A stretch of DNA of 48,606 nucleotides from Bovifimicola sp964595785 (GTDB lineage Bacteria; Bacillota; Clostridia; Lachnospirales; Lachnospiraceae), in the NCBI GenBank assembly GCA_964595785.1, contig CAZQRO010000004.1:1-48606 (forward strand). The letters are read 5' to 3'. Made by a program: the position numbers and the translations under genes. The notes beneath the pieces were generated by a model, which saw only the letters and a program-made list of their open reading frames with translations, was not told where the DNA came from and made no database searches. This document shows positions 24,072-34,448 of the stretch, one piece after another (the stretch's first letter is position 1; each line of letters starts with the position of its first letter).

Positions 24072-25358
24072 TTATAATTTAACAATACCTGCATCTACTA
24101 ATTTTTGTAAAGAAGTTATTATGCCGAGTTTTGCATGATACCATGTAAGTCCTCCCTGAAAATATACTGCGTATGGTGGTTTTATCGGACCATCAGCACT
24201 TAATTCAATGGATGAACCCTGAATAAAGGCCCCTGCTGCCATAATAACATCGCTGTCATATCCTGGCATTGCCCATGGTTCCGGCGTAACATAACTGTCA
24301 ACCGGAGCGGCTGCCTGAATTCCTTTGCAGAATTCAATTACACCTTCCGGCTTTCCAAATTCAATTGCCTGTATAATGTCATATCGTGGTTCTGTACTGT
24401 CAGGTACAACTTTAAACCCAAGTTTCTCATAAATATTAGCTGCAAATACGGCTCCTTTTAATGCACCGCTTACCACTGTCGGTGCCATAAATAATCCCTG
24501 AAAGAAACTCTGTGTAACACCTAAGGTTGCACCGACTTCTTTTCCAAGACCGGGAGCAGTAAGTCTGTATGCTGCTCTTTCGATACATTTTTTTGTTCCG
24601 ACTATATAACCGCCGATTGGTGCAAGTCCGCCGCCCGGGTTTTTAATAAGTGAACCAACTGTCATGTCAGCACCGAAATCACTAGGTTCATGATATTCCA
24701 CAAATTCACCGTAACAGTTATCTACCATTATAATAAGTTCAGTACTAATTTCTTTGATAAACTTAATTATGTCTCTAATATCATACGGAGAAAGAGTTTT
24801 TCTTGGAAGATATCCTTTAGAACGCTGTATTGCGATAACTTTAGTTTTACTGTTAATGGCTTTTTTTATTCCATTTTTATCAAATGCTCCATCAGATAAT
24901 AACTCAACCTGATTATATGTAACACCGTATTCCTTAAGTGAACCGACGGAATCTCTTATACCTATGACTTCTTCTAATGTATCATAAGGTTTCCCGGATA
25001 TAGATAATAACTCATCTCCGGGAAGAAGATTAGAAGATAAAGCAAGCGCAAGTGCATGTGTTCCACAGGTTATCTGCGGACGCACCAAAGCTGCCTCCGT
25101 ATTGAATACTTTAGCATATACTTCTTCTAAAGTTTCTCTTCCTAAGTCGTTATAACCATATCCTGAAGTTGCGGCAAAATGAATATCACTTACTTTTGCC
25201 TCCTGCATGGCATTTATTACTTTAAGCTGGTTATATTCAGCCTTTTCATCAAATTCCTTAAATCTGTCTTTTAAAGAAATTTCAATATCGTTACAAAAAT
25301 CAAGAACTTTTTTTGAAATTCTTAATTTGTCATACATTTTTGTATTTAAATCATTCAT
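24072..25358 (-). CDS. Met-gamma-lyase-family PLP enzyme (aluminium-resistance/YnbB type)
   Basis: 428 residues matching the PF06838 family: SGYGYNDLGRETLEEVYA, RPQITCGTHALALAL, VDNCYGEFVE and the PLP lysine 239 in GSLIKNPGGG. Members are fold-type I PLP enzymes annotated as methionine gamma-lyase or aluminium-resistance proteins; the physiological reaction is not established. GGAGG 6 nt before the ATG. It sits between miaA and radC; similar hfq/miaA linkage occurs in other Firmicutes, but there is no hfq here. Confidence 0.88.
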   Translation of the reverse strand: MNDLNTKMYDKLRISKKVLDFCNDIEISLKDRFKEFDEKAEYNQLKVINAMQEAKVSDIHFAATSGYGYNDLGRETLEEVYAKVFNTEAALVRPQITCGTHALALALSSNLLPGDELLSISGKPYDTLEEVIGIRDSVGSLKEYGVTYNQVELLSDGAFDKNGIKKAINSKTKVIAIQRSKGYLPRKTLSPYDIRDIIKFIKEISTELIIMVDNCYGEFVEYHEPSDFGADMTVGSLIKNPGGGLAPIGGYIVGTKKCIERAAYRLTAPGLGKEVGATLGVTQSFFQGLFMAPTVVSGALKGAVFAANIYEKLGFKVVPDSTEPRYDIIQAIEFGKPEGVIEFCKGIQAAAPVDSYVTPEPWAMPGYDSDVIMAAGAFIQGSSIELSADGPIKPPYAVYFQGGLTWYHAKLGIITSLQKLVDAGIVKL

Positions 25359-25409
25359 TTTCTGCCTCCATTGATTTTGCTTTTTAGTGATTATGATTTT
25401 AAAAATTGT

Positions 25410-26372
25410 TTATTGTGTTTTATTTATGGATTCAATAATATCAATCATTGCATTACAGACAGCCTGACTGTCATTATCATAATCTTCATAATTAATAAAT
25501 GTGACATCTTTTTCACGCCTGAACCATGTAAGCTGCCGTTTTGCAAATCTTCTTGTATCACGTTTTATTATTTCTATGGTTTCTTCTAATGTATATTCTC
25601 CATTAAGATAAGAAACCATCTCTTTATATCCTACCCCCTGCATCGAAACTAAATCCGGAGAGTATCCCATATCCAGCAGTTTTCTGACCTCACTGACAAG
25701 ACCATCATTAATCATTATATCAACACGTTTGTTTATGCGTTCATAGAGAATGTCACGCTCTCTGTTTAATACAAAATAAGCAAAATTATAAGGTGATTCT
25801 TTTTTAGATTCCTCTTTATTATGAATAGATATTTTTTTGTTATTTATTTCAAAATATTCTAAAGCACGTATGACACGTTTCAGGTTATTTTCATGTATTG
25901 CCATAGCCGATTCAGAATCAACTTTTTCTAACAGTTCATGAACATAATGATTTCCTTTTTCAACTGCAATCATCTCATATTTTCTGCGAATACTGCTGTC
26001 TCCATCAGTTTCTTCTGAAAAATCAATATCATAAAGAACACTTTGAATATAGAAACCTGTTCCGCCGACGATAATTGGTATCTTATTTTTTGAATATATT
26101 TCTTCCATTGCATCTAATGCCATTTTTTTGAACAAATACACGTTAAATTCTTCTGAAGGGTCAAGCTCATCTACTAAATAATGTTTTACTCCCTGCATTT
26201 CATCAGGCAGAATTTTTGCAGAGCCAATATCCATATATTTATAGACCTGTATGGAATCCGCACTGATTATTTCACCATTAACAGCTTTCGCTAAATTAAT
26301 GGATATATCCGTTTTCCCAACACCTGTGGGTCCGGTCAAGACAATTAATGGTGGTCGCTTTTCGTTACACAT
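25410..26372 (-). CDS. miaA: tRNA dimethylallyltransferase MiaA
   Basis: 320 residues. P-loop GPTGVGKT at about 14–21, ISADSIQVYKYMDIGSAK, PIIVGGTGFYIQ and RQLTWFRRE are diagnostic. MiaA adds dimethylallyl to N6 of A37 in tRNAs reading UNN codons; MiaB, also in this cluster, then methylthiolates it. GGAGGT is about 15 nt before the ATG, a long spacing. A promoter-like pair lies in the gap after mutL. Confidence 0.96.
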   Translation of the reverse strand: MCNEKRPPLIVLTGPTGVGKTDISINLAKAVNGEIISADSIQVYKYMDIGSAKILPDEMQGVKHYLVDELDPSEEFNVYLFKKMALDAMEEIYSKNKIPIIVGGTGFYIQSVLYDIDFSEETDGDSSIRRKYEMIAVEKGNHYVHELLEKVDSESAMAIHENNLKRVIRALEYFEINNKKISIHNKEESKKESPYNFAYFVLNRERDILYERINKRVDIMINDGLVSEVRKLLDMGYSPDLVSMQGVGYKEMVSYLNGEYTLEETIEIIKRDTRRFAKRQLTWFRREKDVTFINYEDYDNDSQAVCNAMIDIIESINKTQ

Positions 26373-26422
26373 ATTATTTTAGATTTAACCTCCGTATCTG
26401 AATTTTATTAAACAGACTTAAC

Positions 26423-26451
26423 TATATAATTCATTGGCTTTTTTATATCAA
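26423..26451 (-). promoter_or_regulatory. Possible promoter of miaA
   Basis: Minus strand TTGATA (26446–26451), 17 bp, TATATA (26423–26428) in the 108-bp mutL–miaA gap. A 7-bp inverted repeat (CAGACTT/AAGTCTG) flanks it. Confidence 0.5.
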
Positions 26452-26480
26452 GTCTGAACAGTTACCTATTTATATAATTT

Positions 26481-28313
26481 TTATATAATTCGTTTGAATT
26501 TCTTTTCAATCTCATACTTACTCATAGATATTATAGTTGGTCTGCCATGAGGACAATTATATGGATTATCAAGCTGTAATAATTGTTCAATTAAGGCATT
26601 TGCTTCTGCTACAGATAAACGATTGTTGCCTTTTACAGCCGCTTTGCAGGACATGGAAGCAATTTTTTCAGTAATTAGGTCTGATTTTAGTTCTGTTGAA
26701 TTTTCATTAAGTGAGTCAAGCAGATTCATTAGCAATTCCTTACTTCTGATAGAATACAGATTAGCAGGAACAGCACGGACAGCATAATCACTTCCTCCAA
26801 AATGCTCTATTTCATAGCCAAGACCAGCAAAACTGTCAGTAAACTTATTAATCAGGTCCTCTTCTTCCATAGAGAGAGTCAGCACAATCGGAGGAGTAAT
26901 CTGCTGCGAAGTAATCTCTTTATTTTTAAAATTCGAAAGAGTTTCTTCGTATAAGACTTTCTCATGTGCTGCATGCTGGTCAACTATATAGAGATTATTG
27001 TCATATTCAATAAGCCAGTAAGTATCAAATAATTGTCCTATCATTTTATGTTTTTTACGTTCTTTTTCTGACAGAAATACGTTATCGAATAAATCCATCT
27101 GTTCTGGCTTTAGTACATTTTCATTATCGGATACATAACTAGATTCATTTTCTGAAACTATATTTAACGGCTGTTTTTCAACTCCATATTCAGAATTTCC
27201 TTTGATTACATTTTGTAAAACAGAGTTTCTGTGTACCTCAAAAGGTTCAGGTATTTTCTGAATAGAAACCGGAATATCCTTTTGCTTATGTTTAGTTTCT
27301 GATTCACTTACTTCCGGAATAAGTTCACGTTTTCCTAGTGACGAAGAAATTGCATTATAAAAAATATTATATATGTCCATCTGATTTTCAAAACGTATCT
27401 CCATTTTAGAGGGATGAACATTTACATCTATCAGATGACTATCGATACTAAAATGCAGTATGCAGAAAGGATAGTTATGCTGCATCATATAAGGCTTATA
27501 TGCCTCTTCAATTGCACTGCTGATTACCTTACTTTTAATATACCGCCCATTGATGAAATAAATCATATTATTCCTGTTGCCACGGGATATAATCGGTTTA
27601 CCTATATATCCTGTCAGGTGCATATCTGCCGCCGCTTCATTTATTTCTAGAAGATTAGAAGCTACATCTCTTCCATAGACTGAATAAATTATTTCCTTTA
27701 ATTTATCATTGCCTGAAGTATGGAGTTTATTCTGGTTGTTATTAATAAATCTGACAGATACTTCAGGATGTGAAAGGGCAATTTTTTCAATGATACCGCT
27801 TATGTATGAAGCCTCCGTAGTGGCAGTTTTAAGAAACTTTCTTCTTGCCGGAGTATTATAAAATAGATTTCTTATTATAAATGTAGTGCCGGCTGGCGCT
27901 CCTACTTCTTCTAAACTCTTTTCAGCACCGCCCTCAATCACATATCTTATACCTGTTAAATCTGATGGTGTTTTAGTAATACATTCAAGTTGTGTCACAG
28001 CAGCAATACTTGATAATGCCTCACCCCTGAAACCAAGAGAACTGGCACAAAGGAGGTCTTCCACATTTTTGATTTTGCTGGTGGCATGTCTTAAAAATGC
28101 ATTTTTAATATCTTCTTTTTCTATCCCCTGACCATTATCAGTTATTCTTATAAATGATATTCCGCCATCTTTTATTTCAACTGTAACTGCTGTTGCTTTA
28201 GCATCTATAGCATTTTCAAGCATTTCCTTAACAATTGAAGATGGTCTGTCAACCACTTCACCTGCTGCTATTTTATCGATAGTACTTTTATCAAGAATAT
28301 TTATATGTGCCAT
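26481..28313 (-). CDS. mutL: DNA mismatch repair protein MutL
   Basis: 610 residues. GHL ATPase N-terminus with EMLENAIDAKA (31–40), DNGQGI and FRGEALSSIA; a variable linker (about 335–415); and a C-terminal dimerisation/endonuclease domain. The nuclease motif DQHAAHEKVLYEE begins near residue 444 and CPHGRPT is near the end. MutL therefore nicks DNA itself, as in organisms without MutH. AGGAGGT 4 nt before the ATG. It follows mutS in the classic mutS–mutL–miaA order. Confidence 0.96.
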   Translation of the reverse strand: MAHINILDKSTIDKIAAGEVVDRPSSIVKEMLENAIDAKATAVTVEIKDGGISFIRITDNGQGIEKEDIKNAFLRHATSKIKNVEDLLCASSLGFRGEALSSIAAVTQLECITKTPSDLTGIRYVIEGGAEKSLEEVGAPAGTTFIIRNLFYNTPARRKFLKTATTEASYISGIIEKIALSHPEVSVRFINNNQNKLHTSGNDKLKEIIYSVYGRDVASNLLEINEAAADMHLTGYIGKPIISRGNRNNMIYFINGRYIKSKVISSAIEEAYKPYMMQHNYPFCILHFSIDSHLIDVNVHPSKMEIRFENQMDIYNIFYNAISSSLGKRELIPEVSESETKHKQKDIPVSIQKIPEPFEVHRNSVLQNVIKGNSEYGVEKQPLNIVSENESSYVSDNENVLKPEQMDLFDNVFLSEKERKKHKMIGQLFDTYWLIEYDNNLYIVDQHAAHEKVLYEETLSNFKNKEITSQQITPPIVLTLSMEEEDLINKFTDSFAGLGYEIEHFGGSDYAVRAVPANLYSIRSKELLMNLLDSLNENSTELKSDLITEKIASMSCKAAVKGNNRLSVAEANALIEQLLQLDNPYNCPHGRPTIISMSKYEIEKKFKRII

Positions 28314-28423
28314 TGTGACCTCCTATTGTAATGATTTTGGGGACAAATATATATAATTACAATATGATGAATATAAACATAATTTATGCTATTTGCCACC
28401 AACATCTTGTAATAATAGTTCCA

Positions 28424-31081
28424 TTAATTAGACTGCCAGCGGTTCTTGAGTTTGTTTTGCAATTTATACAAAGTATTTAGAGCATCCATAGGTGTCATAT
28501 TAGAAATGTCTGTTTTCTTTAATTCATTAAGAATATCATCATCTTTAACAGTATCAAACAATGACATCTGTATGGCATCAGTATCATCTTTATTAAACTG
28601 CTTATTTTTAACGGCAGGTTTTGAAGAAATAGCAATTTCTCTGGCTTTTGCACTTATGTCTGCATCTATTAAATCCACTACAATTTCCTTGGCTCTTGTA
28701 ATTACTGAATCAGGAATTCCTGCTAATTTAGCAACCTGAATACCATAACTCTTATCAGCACCGCCTTTAATTATCTTTCTTAAGAATACAATATCATCAC
28801 CCTGCTCCTTAACAGCTATACAATAATTATTTACGCCTGAAAGAGTTCCTTCTAATTCTGTTAATTCATGATAATGTGTGGCGAATAATGTTTTTGCTCC
28901 AAGAAGTTTAGGATTGCTGATGTGCTCAACTACCGCCCATGCAATACTAAGACCGTCAAATGTGCTTGTACCACGTCCTATCTCATCTAAGATTAGAAGA
29001 CTGTCGGCCGTTGCATTTCTCAATATATTAGCAACCTCTGTCATCTCCACCATAAATGTGCTTTGTCCTGATGCAAGGTCATCAGAGGCTCCCACACGGG
29101 TAAATATTCTGTCACATATTCCAATGTTTGCAGAACTTGCAGGTACAAATGAACCAATCTGTGCCATTAGGACAATGAGTGCAGTCTGCCTCATATATGT
29201 GGATTTACCTGCCATATTAGGACCTGTAATAATTGAAATTCTGTTACTGTGTTTATCCAGATAAGTATCATTTTCCACAAACATCGAACCATTCATCATC
29301 TTTTCAACTACAGGGTGACGTCCATTTTTTATATCAATAAGTCCCTTTTCATTAATACTCGGTTTAACAAAGTTATTATGTTCTGCAACATATGCAAGAG
29401 ATGCATATACATCAATTTTAGCAACAATCTTGGCAGTATGCTTTATTCTTACAACTTCATCTGCAATAGTATTTCTTATCAAACAGAATTTATCATATTC
29501 GATAACTGACAACTTCTCTTCTGCACCCAGTATAATGTCTTCAAGATTCTTAAGTTCGTCTGTAATATAACGCTCTGCATTGGCAAGGGTCTGTTTTCTG
29601 GTATAATCATCAGGTACCATATCTTTAAATGTGTTTGTTACTTCAATATAATATCCGAAAACCTTATTATATTTTATCTTTAGGCTTTTTATTCCCGTTC
29701 GTTCTTTTTCCCTTGCCTCTAAGTCGGCAATCCAGTTTTTGCCTTCTGTCTTTGCCTTTCTGAGTGTATCAATTTCTTCTGAATAACCATCTTTAATAAT
29801 TCCGCCTTCACGTATAACAATTGGAGGTTCCTCAGTGATTGAATTATCTATAAGTTCAAACAAATCTTCTAATACGTCAAAATCCTCATATAATGATTTT
29901 AATTCCTTTGATGTATAAGACTTCATCTGATTCTTAATATGAGGAAGCATGGCGAGAGAATTTTTAAATGCAATCAAATCTCTCGGATTAGCAGACTGAT
30001 ATGAGATTCTGCTTATTAATCGTTCAAGGTCATATACAGGATTTAAATATTCTCTTATTTCTTCTCTTGTTATTAAATCATTGTTAATTTCTTCAATAGC
30101 ACTCTGACGGCTGAATATGGCATCTTTTTGAATAAGTGGCTGTTCAATATACTGTCTTAAGGTTCTAGCCCCCATAGCAGTCTTTGTCTTATCTAAAACC
30201 CACAGAAGTGAGCCTCGTTTCTGCTTTTCACGTAAAGTCTCTGTCAATTCCAGATTTCTTCTTGTAGAAGTATCTATAACCATATATTTTCCTGTGGAAT
30301 ATGGTGTAATGGCAATAATATGTGAAAGTGAAATCTTCTGTGTCTCAAGAAGATATTTCATTAAAGCCCCTGCTGCAATAGTTCCTGTAGGATAATCATT
30401 TAATCCAAGTCCTGTCAAATCCATTACATGAAAATGTTCTTTTAATGTATTTGTACACATCTCATCATCAAAATACCATGAATCCAAAGTGAATATACAG
30501 ATATTGAGCCTGTTTTTTAAATCATCTGCATCTATTCCAGTTAAATAAAATGAAGAATTAACTACAATTTCAGAAGGCATAAATTTATTAATTTCATCTA
30601 ATAGGGTTCTTACACTATCAACCTCTGTTACCATAAAATCTCCGGTAGTTATATCTGTTACGGCAATTCCAAAGGAATCATCTAAATATGATATACACAT
30701 AAGGTAATTATTCTTAGTTTCGTCCATGGCAGACGTATTAAAATTAGTACCCGGCGTAACAACTCTTATGACTTCTCTCTTTACCAATCCCTTTGCGAGT
30801 TTAGGGTCTTCTACCTGCTCGCCTATTGCTACTTTATATCCCTTTTCCACAAGACGGCTTAAATATGTATCAACAGCGTGATATGGTATACCACACATTG
30901 GGGCTCGTTCTTCAAGACCGCAATCCTTTCCGGTAAGAGTCAGTTCTAATTCCTTAGAGGCAAGAATTGCATCATCAAAAAACATTTCATAAAAATCGCC
31001 TAAACGATAAAATAAAATGCAATCCTTATATTGTTCTTTTGTTTCCATGTATTTTTGCATCATTGGTGATAACTGCCCCAT
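28424..31081 (-). CDS. mutS: DNA mismatch recognition protein MutS
   Basis: 885 residues. The mismatch-reading Phe-x-Glu motif is Phe30-Tyr-Glu32 (LGDFYEMFF). Domains: mismatch-binding, connector, lever/clamp, and an ABC-type ATPase with Walker A TGPNMAGKSTYM near residue 620 and LLILDEIGRGTSTFDG. GGAGGT 6 nt before the ATG. It is only 13 nt after the SulP gene, so a shared transcript from the miaB promoter is likely. Confidence 0.97.
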   Translation of the reverse strand: MGQLSPMMQKYMETKEQYKDCILFYRLGDFYEMFFDDAILASKELELTLTGKDCGLEERAPMCGIPYHAVDTYLSRLVEKGYKVAIGEQVEDPKLAKGLVKREVIRVVTPGTNFNTSAMDETKNNYLMCISYLDDSFGIAVTDITTGDFMVTEVDSVRTLLDEINKFMPSEIVVNSSFYLTGIDADDLKNRLNICIFTLDSWYFDDEMCTNTLKEHFHVMDLTGLGLNDYPTGTIAAGALMKYLLETQKISLSHIIAITPYSTGKYMVIDTSTRRNLELTETLREKQKRGSLLWVLDKTKTAMGARTLRQYIEQPLIQKDAIFSRQSAIEEINNDLITREEIREYLNPVYDLERLISRISYQSANPRDLIAFKNSLAMLPHIKNQMKSYTSKELKSLYEDFDVLEDLFELIDNSITEEPPIVIREGGIIKDGYSEEIDTLRKAKTEGKNWIADLEAREKERTGIKSLKIKYNKVFGYYIEVTNTFKDMVPDDYTRKQTLANAERYITDELKNLEDIILGAEEKLSVIEYDKFCLIRNTIADEVVRIKHTAKIVAKIDVYASLAYVAEHNNFVKPSINEKGLIDIKNGRHPVVEKMMNGSMFVENDTYLDKHSNRISIITGPNMAGKSTYMRQTALIVLMAQIGSFVPASSANIGICDRIFTRVGASDDLASGQSTFMVEMTEVANILRNATADSLLILDEIGRGTSTFDGLSIAWAVVEHISNPKLLGAKTLFATHYHELTELEGTLSGVNNYCIAVKEQGDDIVFLRKIIKGGADKSYGIQVAKLAGIPDSVITRAKEIVVDLIDADISAKAREIAISSKPAVKNKQFNKDDTDAIQMSLFDTVKDDDILNELKKTDISNMTPMDALNTLYKLQNKLKNRWQSN

Positions 31082-31094
31082 GTTAAAACCTCCA

Positions 31095-32759
31095 TTATTT
31101 TCTATTTTGTATTTTCTTGGCTCTTTCTAAAGCCTCATCTATATTTTTGCAAATATTATCTTCTCCGATTAATTCAACGAAACCTGCCTTTTTAAGAACT
31201 TTCATAGGCTGTTCATTAATGTGTGATAAAATAAGAATTATGTTATTTGCCTTACATACTTTATAAATATTCAAAAGAGTTTGGTACGCGGTAACATCTA
31301 ACGCCGGAACACTTCTCATTCTGATAATAACTACATCATTTAATGTTTCGGAAACAACACTCATAAACTTATCTGCTGCTCCGAAGAACATTGGTCCGTT
31401 TATTTCAAATACATACGTTCCTTTTGGCACTGCTTTAAGTCCTATTGAATCTGAATCACTTGTATCCTCTTCTTCGTCATCAATATATGTCCAGCCCTGT
31501 ACATCCGTAACTTCAGCCATTCTCTTCATAAATAAGAAGCATGAAAGAATAAGACCTACACCTATTGCAACTACAAGGTCAAATACCACCGTAAGTGCAA
31601 ATGTTAACACTAATACAAGTATATCACTTTTCGGAGCAGTTTTGCATATACTTAAAAATTTTCTCCATTCACACATATTGTATGCGACCATAAACAATAT
31701 TGCAGCAATGCAAGGCATTGGAATCAATGCAGCGTAAGGCATTAATACCACAAGAATTAATGCAAGTGTAATAGAATGTACAATACCTGCAATTGGAGTT
31801 CTGCCGCCATTTTTTACATTGGCTGCTGTTCTTGCTATTGCCCCAGTTGCAGGAATCCCACCAAAGAATGCGCTTCCGATATTACCTAATCCCTGTGCTA
31901 CTAATTCAGTATCCGATTTATGTTTGCTGCCAATCATTCCATCAGCAACAACACATGATAATAAAGATTCAATTGCTGCTAATATTGCAATTGTAAATGC
32001 ATTCGGAATAAGAGTCCTTACCTTATAAAGCGTAAATGCCGGCATTGAAAAATGTGGCAGTTTAGATGAAATCGTATACAGTGAACCAATGGTATTTACA
32101 TCTAAAGATAATAGTTTAACAAATACTGCTGTAACAATTATGGCAATTAAAGAAGCAGGTATTACTTTATTAATTTTAGGCCATATAATGAGAATAGCCA
32201 AAGCCATAAGCCCAATTATTAAAGCCTGCATATTCGTTGTATTTATGCATCTTCCAATCATTTTAACCTTGTCAGTAGTTTCAATAAGCGGTTCCTCTGT
32301 CTTTATAAATGTAAGACCCAGAAAATCTTTGACCTGTCCGATGACGATTGTTATAGCAATACCGCTTGTAAAGCCTGTTGTTATGGTAAATGGTATATAC
32401 TTAATCAGGCTTCCGAATTTAAACAATCCCATCAGAACAAGAATAACGCCTGCCATAACCGTTGCTATGATTAATCCGTCTATACCCTCTGTTGCCACGA
32501 TTCCTGCAACTATTGTTGCAAAAGCCGCTGTAGGTCCGGCAATCTGTACACGGCTTCCACCCATAAATGAAATTATAAATCCGGCAATAATAGCAGTATA
32601 TAATCCCATTTCAGGTGTAACGCCTGAAGCAAGTGCCAATGCAATCGACAAAGGAAGTGCAATAATTGCAACGATAATTCCCGCTATCACATCTTTAATA
32701 AACTGTTCTTTTGTATATCCTTTCATAACTGAAAATAACTTTGGTTTAATGTAATTCAT
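31095..32759 (-). CDS. SulP-family anion transporter with STAS domain
   Basis: 554 residues. An SLC26/SulP membrane domain (about residues 20–400) with VAIIALPLSIALALASGVTPEMGLYTA, split into conserved blocks, plus GGIPATGAIARTAAN; then a cytoplasmic STAS domain (about 430–550, VIIRMRSVPALDVTAYQTL). Substrates in this family include sulfate, bicarbonate and dicarboxylates; the one here cannot be told. AAAGGA lies 6 nt before the ATG at 32759; the GTG at 32774 lies upstream of that site. It is wedged between miaB and mutS. Confidence 0.9.
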   Translation of the reverse strand: MNYIKPKLFSVMKGYTKEQFIKDVIAGIIVAIIALPLSIALALASGVTPEMGLYTAIIAGFIISFMGGSRVQIAGPTAAFATIVAGIVATEGIDGLIIATVMAGVILVLMGLFKFGSLIKYIPFTITTGFTSGIAITIVIGQVKDFLGLTFIKTEEPLIETTDKVKMIGRCINTTNMQALIIGLMALAILIIWPKINKVIPASLIAIIVTAVFVKLLSLDVNTIGSLYTISSKLPHFSMPAFTLYKVRTLIPNAFTIAILAAIESLLSCVVADGMIGSKHKSDTELVAQGLGNIGSAFFGGIPATGAIARTAANVKNGGRTPIAGIVHSITLALILVVLMPYAALIPMPCIAAILFMVAYNMCEWRKFLSICKTAPKSDILVLVLTFALTVVFDLVVAIGVGLILSCFLFMKRMAEVTDVQGWTYIDDEEEDTSDSDSIGLKAVPKGTYVFEINGPMFFGAADKFMSVVSETLNDVVIIRMRSVPALDVTAYQTLLNIYKVCKANNIILILSHINEQPMKVLKKAGFVELIGEDNICKNIDEALERAKKIQNRK

Positions 32760-32858
32760 AACTTTTCCTTTCACATTCCTACTAATCTTTTTAATATCTA
32801 ATCAGAATAATTTGTTTTATCTCTGAATACTTTTTTTGTAAAAATCCCAACCCATTCA

Positions 32859-34301
32859 TCAAACCATAGTTCCAAGATAATAAAATCCTTTTGCTTCATC
32901 TAGCCTTACATTAACAATTTTTCCAATTAAATCTTTTGTTCCTTTAAAATGAACTACTGAACTGTTACTTAATCTTCCAGTGACCAGTTCAGGGTCTTGT
33001 CCATTAATTTCCTCAACAAGCACTTCCATGGTTTCACCAACGTGTTTTTTAGTCATTTCGCTTGAAATACCCTGTACTGTTAAAAGGAGTCTGTCAAATC
33101 TGTCTTTAATAATATCTTCCGGAATCTGGTCTTCCATTTTAGCGGCAGGTGTACCTGTTCTTTTTGAATAAATAAAAGTATATGCACTGTCATACTGTAC
33201 TTTATTTACCACATCTAATGTCTCTAGGAAATCTTCTTCCGTTTCTCCCGGAAATCCCACGATAATATCTGTAGATAATGCAATATCAGGTATTTCACGC
33301 TTTATTTTAAGTGCAAGATTAATATACTGTTCTTTATCATAATGTCTGTTCATAATTTTAAGAATACGGCTGCTTCCCGACTGAAGCGGCAAATGCAGTT
33401 GTCTGCATATTTTCTTTGAATTTTTCATAACTTCTATCAGGTCATCAGATAAATCCTTTGGATGCGAAGTCATAAAACGGATTCTTTTAAGTCCTTCTAT
33501 TTCTTCTACCCGTTTTAATAATTCTGCAAATGAAATACCGTTTTCTAAATTTTTGCCATAAGAATTCACATTCTGACCAAGTAACATTATTTCCACAACA
33601 CCATCTTCTACTAATTTCTTAATTTCATTAATTATATCTTCAGGCTTTCTGCTTCTTTCCCTGCCTCTTACATAAGGAACAATACAATAACTGCAGAAAT
33701 TATCACAGCCAAACATAATATTTACGCCTGATTTGAAGGAATACTTTCTGTCAATCGGAAGTTCTTCAACGATTTTACTTGTATCCTCCCATATTTCTAT
33801 TACATTTTTACCTGTGGTAAATTTCTCATATAATAATTCAGCCAGTTTAAATATGTTATGTGTTCCGAAAATCAAATCAACAAAACGGTAACTGCTCTTA
33901 ATTTTATTAACAACAGTCTCCTCCTGCATCATACAGCCACAAAGTGAAATTACCATTTCAGGATTTTTATTTTTAAGTTTCTTAAGATTGCCAAGATGAC
34001 CATATACTTTCAGATTAGCATTTTCCCTGACCGTACATGTGTTATATAAAATGAAATCCGGTACATTGTCTTCAGCAGAGACATAACCGATTTCTTCAAG
34101 AATACCTGTGAGTTTCTCTGAATCTCTGGCGTTCATCTGACAACCGAATGTCTGAATCTGGCAGTAAAGCGGACGATTAAGTTCCTTACTTTTTGCATTA
34201 ATGATTTCACGGCATTTAGCCATATAATAAAACTGTCTCCCCGGTTCCTCTAATGGTGCATCACCTGATATATCTACTAAATCAAGATTTATTTCGTTCA
34301 T
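32859..34301 (-). CDS. miaB: tRNA methylthiotransferase MiaB
   Basis: 480 residues. It converts i6A37 to ms2i6A37. The UPF0004 domain holds the auxiliary cluster cysteines (Cys54 in TFGCQMNARD, Cys89, Cys123 in CGCMMQ); the radical-SAM cysteines are 199, 203 and 206 (FGCDNFCSYC); a C-terminal TRAM domain ends the protein. An N-terminal extension of about 45 residues precedes the domain, as in other clostridial MiaB. AGGAAGGA precedes the ATG. A consensus promoter lies upstream. Confidence 0.96.
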   Translation of the reverse strand: MNEINLDLVDISGDAPLEEPGRQFYYMAKCREIINAKSKELNRPLYCQIQTFGCQMNARDSEKLTGILEEIGYVSAEDNVPDFILYNTCTVRENANLKVYGHLGNLKKLKNKNPEMVISLCGCMMQEETVVNKIKSSYRFVDLIFGTHNIFKLAELLYEKFTTGKNVIEIWEDTSKIVEELPIDRKYSFKSGVNIMFGCDNFCSYCIVPYVRGRERSRKPEDIINEIKKLVEDGVVEIMLLGQNVNSYGKNLENGISFAELLKRVEEIEGLKRIRFMTSHPKDLSDDLIEVMKNSKKICRQLHLPLQSGSSRILKIMNRHYDKEQYINLALKIKREIPDIALSTDIIVGFPGETEEDFLETLDVVNKVQYDSAYTFIYSKRTGTPAAKMEDQIPEDIIKDRFDRLLLTVQGISSEMTKKHVGETMEVLVEEINGQDPELVTGRLSNSSVVHFKGTKDLIGKIVNVRLDEAKGFYYLGTMV

Positions 34302-34364
34302 AACTAATTCCTTCCTGTGTTAAAAGTTAAATTTCACGGCAGTCACGCAGACACCCAAATTAAT

Positions 34365-34393
34365 ATTATATATTTATAAAATATTATTGTCAA
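34365..34393 (-). promoter_or_regulatory. Consensus promoter of miaB and the mutS cluster
   Basis: Minus strand TTGACA (34388–34393), 17-bp spacer, TATAAT (34365–34370), an exact match to the sigma-A consensus. It probably drives miaB, the SulP gene and mutS, perhaps further. Confidence 0.85.
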
Positions 34394-34448
34394 TGTGCAG
34401 ACAGGCAACTTTAAAAATTTACTATTTCAATTCAACAGTTTTAAAAAT

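Noticed and set aside
31819..32754. Long plus-strand frames (69 and 221 codons) opposite the SulP gene
   Set aside because: They mirror the hydrophobic codon pattern of the transporter on the other strand and have no start signals.
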